Both the position numbers and the translations under genes were made by a program. From contig PWZG01000478.1 in assembly GCA_003567575.1 (NCBI GenBank), positions 1 through 6,472 on the forward strand: a DNA stretch of 6,472 bases, read 5' to 3'. This stretch comes from PVC group bacterium. Lineage in GTDB: Bacteria > Verrucomicrobiota > Kiritimatiellia > CAIKKV01 > PXCX01. This document shows positions 1 through 5,358 of this stretch, one piece after another. Under the pieces are notes generated by a model, which saw only the letters and a list, made by a program, of their open reading frames with translations, was not told where the DNA came from and made no database searches. The stretch's first letter is position 1. Each line of letters begins with the position of its first letter.

Positions 1-189
1 GGGACGATCATTATGATGCGCTGAGGAAATCTTTGCGGTTTGTGCAGCCCGAGATAGGATCTCGCGCCACATGCAACGCTGGGGCCGCACATACCTGCCA
101 AACATGGGGAAAACGTAAATGCCACGATCCGAGAAGAGAAACACAGCCTTGAAAAATTAATCTCCTCGAAAACCGAAAAGACCAAGAGC
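1..189 (+). other. Leader region before the propeller gene, possibly holding the tail of an upstream gene
   Basis: No complete gene is seen here. Frame 3 is open from the window edge to a TGA at 150-152 (about 49 codons, containing HYDALRKSLRFVQPEIG) and could be the 3' end of an upstream gene, but the part after that motif does not look like a conserved protein and I do not recognise it. Frame 1 ends at a TGA at 22-24, which is an equally possible end for an upstream gene. Just before the downstream start the DNA is purine- and A-rich (about 150-188), as leaders often are. No convincing promoter or terminator was found; a weak TTGCGG/TAGGAT pair at 33-60 is not good enough to call. Confidence 0.3.
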
Positions 190-1746
190 ATGATCGACGC
201 CGAACGTATTACCCTAAACCCTTCTTCCCGTAATCTCATGCAGATGGCGTCCGATCGTCATCTATTCATCGACGACAGTTTGATTGCCGCGTCGCGCCAT
301 GTAACGCATCGCCTTGTTCGTCCGGAAATTCAGTTTGAAAACCTGTTGGCCGCCGATCAACCGTGGGAAAGCGGTCGAGCCGGCGTCTGGGCGTCGATCT
401 GCCATTTCGAGGGTCAATACCGGTTGTGGTACGAAGCGTATGCGTGGAATGCGGCCAAAGGCACGCTCGATTCCGGCAGTCATGCCGTATGCCATGCGGT
501 GTCCCGAGATGGGGTGCATTTCGAAAAACCGGAATTCGGACTTTTCGAGGCCGGCGGGACGAAACGCAACAATATCGTCATGCGCGACACCGAAGGCTGC
601 GTCTTCCTGGATCCGGTGGGGCCGCCGGAACGTCGTTTCCGGGCGCTGGTCAATGTACGGGGTCCCGCGCGGCGTCAACGTCCGAACCATTGGCCGTTGA
701 TGGCGGATATTCACCTTCCCCGAACCTGGATGCTATATTCGGCTGACGGTATTCACTGGAACCGGTCGGAACAGCCGTTTACTGGGTACTGGCTGGGCGC
801 CACCCAGTCGCCGATCTGGGACGATCGCCTGAACGAATGGATTCTTTACGCGCGTTGTCACGTCAAAAAGCCCGATGGCAGCGGATGGCGGCGGGCATTC
901 GCGCGCCTGCCGTGCGGACGGGACGGGTTGGACCGGCCGATCGTGTTGCCCGATCCGCGCGGGCGGCAGAACCTCGATCCGAGCGAAGCGCTGGACAGGG
1001 ACGTGTTCGAATTAAACGAGGCCGATGGCGCGCCGGTGGTCATCGATACCGACGATCGGGACGGCGAAGGCGCGCAGGTGTACGTCACGAACGTCTGGAA
1101 ATATCCCCGGGCCAGTGATGTCTATCTTGCGTTGCATGCGATCTGGTATGACAGGAAAGGCGGCGAGGAGGCGTCCGACGGATTCGAGGGACAGATCGCC
1201 TTCTCGCGTGACGGCATCCGGTGGCAACGGCCATGGCGTGAACCGGTGCTGCCGCTGGGGCTTCGCGGCGGACCCTACGGCGGTCAGACCCATCCGTTGC
1301 CGACGCCGGTGATCGACGGTGATGAAATCCTGCTTTACTTCATGGGGCACGCCCACACGCATAAGGAACCGATCCATCATGACCGCCAGGGTCATCTGGC
1401 ACGCGCGATCTGGACGCTTGACCGTTTCGCCGCATTCGACGCTTCCTTTACTACGCAACGTCCCGGGGAACTGGTGACGCATCCATTCGTCTTTGCCGGC
1501 AAGCGTCTGCTCTTGAACATGGATGCATCGGCGGCGGGAGTGCTGCATGTGGCCCTGGAGCGGGCCGACGGGATACCCATTCCAGGATTTACGCTGGAAG
1601 ATTCCAACCCGTTGTATTTGAATGGCATCGCGCAACCGGCCGGCTGGCGCGGTAACAGCTTGATTGGTCACTTGGCCGGCCAACCAGTCCGGATGCGGTT
1701 TCAAATGCGTGCCTGCCGATTGTTCGGGTTCCGTTTTGAACCGTAA
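190..1746 (+). CDS. Glycosidase-like five-bladed beta-propeller protein (GH32/GH43-like fold), cytoplasmic or non-classically located
   Basis: This 518-residue protein resembles the large, mostly uncharacterised family of GH32/43/62-like propellers found in Planctomycetota, Lentisphaerota and relatives. What is seen: an N-terminal RHLFIDD motif (residues 23-29); a strand of the form YRLWYEAY (77-84); three repeated Ser-x-Asp-Gly-x-x-aromatic motifs at 105-111, 184-190 and 339-345, as expected for successive propeller blades; a QTHP segment at 366-369; and a C-terminal beta domain containing PGELVTHPF (425-433), LNMDA (442-446), PGFTLEDS (465-472) and an aromatic end, CRLFGFRFEP. That tail is characteristic of the family. 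The likely role is cleavage or phosphorolysis of, or binding to, an oligosaccharide, but no catalytic residue can be assigned by eye, so the substrate is unknown. There is no signal peptide, unlike the two enzymes downstream. The ATG at 190 is the first start codon: the frame is open upstream to 58 but has no ATG, GTG or TTG. The ribosome binding site is weak (AAGAG at 184-188). It is separated from the regulator by 165 bases. Confidence 0.8.
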   Translation: MIDAERITLNPSSRNLMQMASDRHLFIDDSLIAASRHVTHRLVRPEIQFENLLAADQPWESGRAGVWASICHFEGQYRLWYEAYAWNAAKGTLDSGSHAVCHAVSRDGVHFEKPEFGLFEAGGTKRNNIVMRDTEGCVFLDPVGPPERRFRALVNVRGPARRQRPNHWPLMADIHLPRTWMLYSADGIHWNRSEQPFTGYWLGATQSPIWDDRLNEWILYARCHVKKPDGSGWRRAFARLPCGRDGLDRPIVLPDPRGRQNLDPSEALDRDVFELNEADGAPVVIDTDDRDGEGAQVYVTNVWKYPRASDVYLALHAIWYDRKGGEEASDGFEGQIAFSRDGIRWQRPWREPVLPLGLRGGPYGGQTHPLPTPVIDGDEILLYFMGHAHTHKEPIHHDRQGHLARAIWTLDRFAAFDASFTTQRPGELVTHPFVFAGKRLLLNMDASAAGVLHVALERADGIPIPGFTLEDSNPLYLNGIAQPAGWRGNSLIGHLAGQPVRMRFQMRACRLFGFRFEP

Positions 1747-1762
1747 TAATGGCATCCTTATG

Positions 1763-1776
1763 AACGGTCATCCGTT
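1763..1776 (+). terminator. Weak hairpin after the propeller gene
   Basis: AACGG and CCGTT form a perfect 5-bp stem with a 4-base loop, 16 bases after the stop codon. A T-rich stretch (1791-1798) follows but about 14 bases too far downstream for a normal intrinsic terminator. The position fits transcript termination, or 3'-end protection, before the regulator's own promoter; the structure alone is weak support. Confidence 0.2.
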
Positions 1777-1808
1777 GCGAGACATCACCCGTTTCTTTCA
1801 CGTTTAAT

Positions 1809-1829
1809 CCGACACCCGACACCCGACAA
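1809..1829. repeat. 7-bp tandem repeat, three units (CCGACAC)
   Basis: Two perfect CCGACAC units are followed by CCGACAA, lying between the propeller gene and the regulator promoter. Short heptamer repeats of this kind occur between genes in many bacteria and can vary in copy number by slippage. It ends about 30 bases before the -35 box, so an effect on transcription is possible but not shown. Confidence 0.7.
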
Positions 1830-1859
1830 CCCACACTTCAATCCCGGCCGAGAGAGTGC

Positions 1860-1889
1860 TTGACAACGAAGGGTTGTATCATATATAAA
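1860..1889 (+). promoter_or_regulatory. Sigma70-type promoter of the regulator gene
   Basis: A perfect TTGACA -35 box (1860-1865) is followed by an AT-rich -10 region, read either as TATAAA at 1884-1889 (18-bp spacer, 5 of 6 consensus) or TATATA at 1882-1887 (16-bp spacer, 4 of 6). Transcription would begin near 1894-1897, giving a short leader before the start codon at 1912. The regulator and the metallopeptidase gene behind it would be co-transcribed from here. Confidence 0.65.
1874..1888. promoter_or_regulatory. Possible operator overlapping the -10 box
   Basis: TTGTAT and ATATAA form an imperfect inverted repeat (5 of 6 bases matching) around a 3-base centre, lying on the -10 region. GntR- and LacI-type regulators often repress their own gene through such palindromes, so autoregulation is plausible. 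The site is AT-rich and short, so chance symmetry is a real alternative, and no second copy was noticed upstream of the other genes. Confidence 0.3.
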
Positions 1890-1899
1890 GATTGGCGGC

Positions 1900-1903
1900 A
1901 GGA
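1900..1903 (+). promoter_or_regulatory. Ribosome binding site of the regulator
   Basis: AGGA (in CAGGAAA) lies 8 bases before the ATG at 1912, which supports that start over internal ones. Confidence 0.6.
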
Positions 1904-1911
1904 AATAGTGT

Positions 1912-3057
1912 ATGATAACTACGACGGTAACCAAATGGCAGGAAGCCTACGAGATACTGGCTCAGGAAATCGATACCGGTGTTTTTCAGCCCGGCGCCGC
2001 GTTCATTTCCATCAAGGACGTCTGCGAGCGGTTTTCGTTCAGCACCATAACCGCGCGACGCGTGTTCGATGAGCTCAAGGCCGGCAATCGGATCCGCGCC
2101 CGGCAGCGGCGGCATGCGATCGTTTTGGGTCCCTCGCAAGCCGAAGGCTTGGCTGTGGCGCAACCCCAAACCGTCCTGCTATGCTATCGGGCCTACGGGG
2201 CGGGATTCGATGCCGCGCAATCCGGCGGGCATGCGCCGCATGTTTATCATGAGCTGCTGCGTGGATTTCAAAGGTCGCCTTTCGATCGCTTGTTCAGGAT
2301 CAAGCCGGTCTCGATCGATTTCTGTCTGTCGCATCCCAAGGCCGTTCGAAATGCATCCGTGCTCATGAATCAGGAAGTCCTGTTTATCCCCGGCGATACC
2401 CCGCACATTGACACCGAACGGGTGCGCCGGGTTCGCGAGATCCTCAATCCGATCGTCTTCCATGTATTGGTTCCCCAAAACGGCATGACGGAGGTACGCC
2501 TGGACAAGGCCGCCGGCAAGCGGGCCATGATAGATTGCCTGGCGCAAGCCGGGCATCGGCGCATCGGATACCTGGGCAGCACCCCCGCGAAGATCTGGTC
2601 GGGCGCCGGCTTTCAGGGGTATCTGGAGGGACTGACGGCCCATGATCTGCCGTTCAATCCCGAATGGATCGGTATTACGGTCGGCAACGATCCCGAGCGG
2701 GTGCGTGCGGCGATCACGCGGCTGATGAGCGCCTCGCCGAAACCAACGGCGGTCGTGTGCGGCAACGACGCACGGGCGCTGACGGTGCTGGCCTGGTGCC
2801 GCGAACAGGGGATCAACGTGCCCGGGGACCTTGCGGTTACCGGATCCGGGAACATGCACGAAGCGGAACTGTGCACACCGCCTTTAACGTCGGTCGATGA
2901 CTGCGCGGACGAAGTCGGCTTCGCGGCGCTTGACCTGCTGCGCCGCCGCCAGGCGGGCACGCTGACGGAACCCGCGAAAGTCACGATTCAGCCCCGGGTT
3001 GTCCTGCGCGCCTCACATGGCGGCGACAGCGCCCCATCGAAAACCAAAATACATTGA
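1912..3057 (+). CDS. GntR-family transcriptional regulator with LacI-type (periplasmic-binding-protein-like) effector domain
   Basis: This 381-residue DNA-binding protein has an AraR-like layout. Residues 8-70 form a GntR winged helix: EILAQEIDTGVFQPG, then DVCERF and the recognition-helix segment STITARRVFDEL (44-55), then an RIRARQRRHAIV wing. Residues from about 80 to 375 form a LacI/GalR-type sugar-binding domain. The clearest part is the C-terminal two thirds: AGHRRIGYLGS (213-223), VCGNDARAL (282-290), NVPGDLAVTGSGN, PPLTSVDD (323-330) and a terminal RVVLRAS. Members of this class bind a sugar or glycoside and release or bind operator DNA as dimers. The effector cannot be told from sequence. 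The region around residues 115-175 is divergent. It has its own promoter and a good ribosome binding site, possibly an operator on its -10 box, and its TGA lies 11 bases before the next start codon, so it is probably translationally coupled to the metallopeptidase gene. Its targets probably include its own operon; control of the flanking glycosidase genes is inference. Confidence 0.9.
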   Translation: MITTTVTKWQEAYEILAQEIDTGVFQPGAAFISIKDVCERFSFSTITARRVFDELKAGNRIRARQRRHAIVLGPSQAEGLAVAQPQTVLLCYRAYGAGFDAAQSGGHAPHVYHELLRGFQRSPFDRLFRIKPVSIDFCLSHPKAVRNASVLMNQEVLFIPGDTPHIDTERVRRVREILNPIVFHVLVPQNGMTEVRLDKAAGKRAMIDCLAQAGHRRIGYLGSTPAKIWSGAGFQGYLEGLTAHDLPFNPEWIGITVGNDPERVRAAITRLMSASPKPTAVVCGNDARALTVLAWCREQGINVPGDLAVTGSGNMHEAELCTPPLTSVDDCADEVGFAALDLLRRRQAGTLTEPAKVTIQPRVVLRASHGGDSAPSKTKIH

Positions 3058-3068
3058 GCAACCAAGAT

Positions 3069-5159
3069 ATGAAATCCAAACGTTCGCTGATACCTTTTTT
3101 CACCGCAATTCTTACACTGGGCAGCGCGATTGCGCGCGCCGATGCCCCCAGCGATGCGCCCCTGGTACGCGACGGGCGCGCTGCCGCGGTGGTCGTACTT
3201 TCCGAGGATGCGCATGTCACGTCGCGAGCGGCGGCCGGCGAGCTGATCAAACATGTCGCGCTGTTGACCGGCGTCGAGCTGCCCGTGGTCTTGCAATGCC
3301 TGGAAACCCGCGCCACGCGGCCGGTACGCATCCATCGTGCCCGGCCGCGGGATCTGACCGAGATCGTCGCGCGCGACGGCGGCAGATCGTTCCGATCGAT
3401 ACCCCGGCAGGCGGCAATCCACGACGGCGATCATGCAGCGGACACGGAAAACGCCATCGATTTAATCCCCATCAGAATTGGCGAAACGGCGGATGCGGCA
3501 CTGGACGATTTGATCAACGAACGCTCGGGACAATCGAACGCCTTTGCGCTGATTGCGAACGCGGACGGGATTCAAATCCGCGGCTTGCAGCCGGTCGGCG
3601 CCCAGCACGCGGTGTACGCGCTGCTGGAACAACTCGGTGTCCGCTGGTGCGATCCGCTGATCGACGGGCGCGTCATACCCATCCTCCCGAATCGCGACAA
3701 CAACCTTTCGCTGAATCATCAGCAAACCGTCAAGACTCCGTGCGACGAACTGCGTTGGCTCGCCCCGGTAACACCCCGTTCCACGGTGTATACGGCGCGG
3801 ATGAAGGCGGAACATGTCGAACGGGTCCGGCGCAGCCCCTATGCAAGCCCGACGGCCTCGGCGGACGAACATTTCGTCGTCGGCCAAAGCAGCGGTTCAG
3901 ATGATCCGACGTTGATCTATGAAGCGGCACATATTCCGCCGATCACGGACCGCGACGGTAATCCCATCGCGGATGTCAAGATCGCGCCCCAACCGCTTTA
4001 CGGGTACCGCATCACCGATCCCGAGGCGAACGGCGAGAAGCGGACGATCGTATTGACCGCCGGGAATCATACCGAGCCGACCGGATGCTGGTCGTTGCAT
4101 ACCGTGATCGAGTTTCTGCTCAGCGACGATCCGCGCGCGGCGACCATGCGGCGCAAGGCGGAGTTTTACGTCTATCCGCTGGTCAATCCAGACGGACGCT
4201 ATATTCTCTCGCGGGTACAATCTCCGGAGGTGGTCGGCGCGGGCTGGCACAACCATAACCGTGTCTGGACTACGGCGGGCATCGTTTCGACGATTGATAT
4301 TCTGAGTGCGGCCATGCGTTACGATACCCGTTGCCAAGTGGATTACCTCATCGATTTTCATTCCGGCGCGGCGCATTCCATTTATGTCCCGAACGATTTG
4401 GCCGAAAGCGCGTTTATCCGGGCCATGACGGCGCGCGAAGGGAAACGGCCGGTCACGTTCGAGGCCACCGGCACAACCCAGCATTTCGGGTTGCATGCGG
4501 ACGGCCTGCGTTCCCAGCGCGGGTACACGCCGGAAAACGACGACTGGAAACCGCTTGCCCACTGTATCCAGATCGGCCGCAATTACGCGCTTTCGCTGTA
4601 CGATGTGTTGAGCGGTGCGGTGGACGATGACGTTGAAAACGTGAGCAACTACCGCACCTCGATCGAGGCCGGTTCGTCGCCGCCGTTGCGGCAGCGGGAC
4701 GCATCCGATCTGTTGCTGGCCGTGGCTAAGAACGATTTGGAAACTGTCCAACAACGGGTCGGGAACGGCGACGATATCAACTCAAAGAACAGCGTCGGCA
4801 ATACGGCGTTGCATCTGGCCGCCGAACAGGGATTTGACGGTATCGCAACCTGGTTGGTCGCCAACGGCGCCAACGTGGGCGTCGCCAATCATCGCGGCTG
4901 GACCCCGCTGCACCTGGCCGCCCGTTACGGCAATTTACGGATTGGCGCGCTGCTGGTCGAGCACGACGCGGATGTCAATGCCCGGCATATCGATGGCGAT
5001 ACCCCGCTGCATCTGGCCGCCGCCTATAATTGGGGCGATATTGTGCGGCTGCTGCTCGATGCCGGCGCCGATGCCGCCGTGCGTGGCGCCTGGGACCATA
5101 CGGCGTTGGATTGGGCGCAGCGGCTCGGTTATCGTGAAATCGTGGAATGGATGAAATAA
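3069..5159 (+). CDS. Secreted multidomain protein: alpha-glucuronidase/DUF4838-type N-terminal domain, M14 carboxypeptidase-like domain, C-terminal ankyrin repeats
   Basis: The protein has 696 residues from the ATG chosen here. A signal peptide covers residues 1-24 (basic KSKR, hydrophobic core, ARA cleavage site before D25), so it is exported. Residues about 27-215 resemble the N-terminal accessory domain of alpha-glucuronidases and DUF4838 proteins (LVRDGRAAAVVVLSED, then YALLEQLGVRW at 183-193 and VIP shortly after). Residues about 225-315 are unassigned. Residues about 318-525 resemble an M14 zinc carboxypeptidase: NHTEPTG with H334 and E336, YPLVNPDGR (N373-R377), NHNRVW (394-400), DFHSG with H431 as third zinc ligand, and GYTPEND with E489 as candidate catalytic base. 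The first motif is one residue shorter than the usual HxxE. From about 546 there is a degenerate ankyrin repeat, then three 33-residue repeats at 577, 610 and 643, and a capping half-repeat to the end. A TTG at 3054 in the same frame overlaps the regulator's stop, but the ATG gives a better signal peptide. No clear ribosome binding site is seen, consistent with coupling to the regulator. A role in trimming peptides or glycopeptides outside the cytoplasm is inference; an inactive, binding-only protein is possible. Confidence 0.8.
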   Translation: MKSKRSLIPFFTAILTLGSAIARADAPSDAPLVRDGRAAAVVVLSEDAHVTSRAAAGELIKHVALLTGVELPVVLQCLETRATRPVRIHRARPRDLTEIVARDGGRSFRSIPRQAAIHDGDHAADTENAIDLIPIRIGETADAALDDLINERSGQSNAFALIANADGIQIRGLQPVGAQHAVYALLEQLGVRWCDPLIDGRVIPILPNRDNNLSLNHQQTVKTPCDELRWLAPVTPRSTVYTARMKAEHVERVRRSPYASPTASADEHFVVGQSSGSDDPTLIYEAAHIPPITDRDGNPIADVKIAPQPLYGYRITDPEANGEKRTIVLTAGNHTEPTGCWSLHTVIEFLLSDDPRAATMRRKAEFYVYPLVNPDGRYILSRVQSPEVVGAGWHNHNRVWTTAGIVSTIDILSAAMRYDTRCQVDYLIDFHSGAAHSIYVPNDLAESAFIRAMTAREGKRPVTFEATGTTQHFGLHADGLRSQRGYTPENDDWKPLAHCIQIGRNYALSLYDVLSGAVDDDVENVSNYRTSIEAGSSPPLRQRDASDLLLAVAKNDLETVQQRVGNGDDINSKNSVGNTALHLAAEQGFDGIATWLVANGANVGVANHRGWTPLHLAARYGNLRIGALLVEHDADVNARHIDGDTPLHLAAAYNWGDIVRLLLDAGADAAVRGAWDHTALDWAQRLGYREIVEWMK

Positions 5160-5189
5160 ACGGTGTTACATTGTCATGAGTCAGGCAGC

Positions 5190-5281
5190 CCTTGTCATTC
5201 CGAGCGAAGCGAAGCGTAGTCGAGGAATCTCCAGCGTCGCCCTCGACCTGAGATCCTTCGACTTCGCTCAGGATGACAAGG
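5190..5281. repeat. Palindromic intergenic repeat, MITE/REP-like
   Basis: The left arm (5190-5230) begins CCTTGTCATTCCGAGCGAAG and the right arm (5251-5281) is its near-perfect reverse complement. The outer 20 positions match at 18; the left arm then has about 10 extra bases from a GCGAA-type duplication; the inner TCGAGGAATCT matches the right arm at 9 of 11. A 20-base centre (5231-5250) separates them. Elements with GTCATTC...GAGCGAAG...TCGAGGAATCT arms are, from memory, common dispersed repeats in many bacterial genomes. No transposase is encoded and no clear target-site duplication flanks it. RNA of this region would form a long hairpin that could stabilise the 3' end of the upstream transcript or slow read-through; no T-run follows, so a classic terminator is unlikely. 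Confidence 0.8.
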
Positions 5282-5345
5282 TATGCGGGTCTGATTTAGC
5301 AGGTAGGTCTAAAATTGTACGAACCTTGGGTATGTCAATCAACGG

Positions 5346-5353
5346 AAAGGAAA
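5346..5353 (+). promoter_or_regulatory. Ribosome binding site of the DUF4838-type gene
   Basis: AAAGGAAA, with its AAGGA core ending 7 bases before the ATG at 5359, is the strongest ribosome binding site in the window and fixes the start of this gene. Confidence 0.75.
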
Positions 5354-5358
5354 CGATC

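Noticed and set aside
33..60. Possible promoter (TTGCGG, 16 bp, TAGGAT) for the propeller gene
   Set aside because: Only 3 of 6 and 4 of 6 consensus bases match, which is expected by chance.
1012..1755. Long minus-strand open frame opposite the propeller gene
   Set aside because: It lies wholly opposite a gene with clear family motifs, shows no domain features and has the composition of an antisense shadow in GC-rich DNA.
3291..3450. Frameshift in the N-terminal domain of the peptidase-like gene (Arg-rich stretch, residues about 75-125)
   Set aside because: The frame continues without a stop and resumes recognisable domain sequence, and the alternative frames do not read better; it is more likely a divergent loop.
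2999..3904. 301-codon + strand frame overlapping the start of the peptidase-like gene
   Set aside because: Its product is Arg- and Cys-rich low-order sequence with no motif, while the overlapping frame has a signal peptide and recognisable domains.
5190..5281. Palindrome as CRISPR repeat, attachment site or intrinsic terminator
   Set aside because: There is only one copy, no spacers, no integrase or tRNA nearby, and no T-run after the hairpin.
5310..5320. TAAAAT and TTGTAC as promoter boxes before the DUF4838-type gene
   Set aside because: Neither has a partner box at 16-18 bp spacing.
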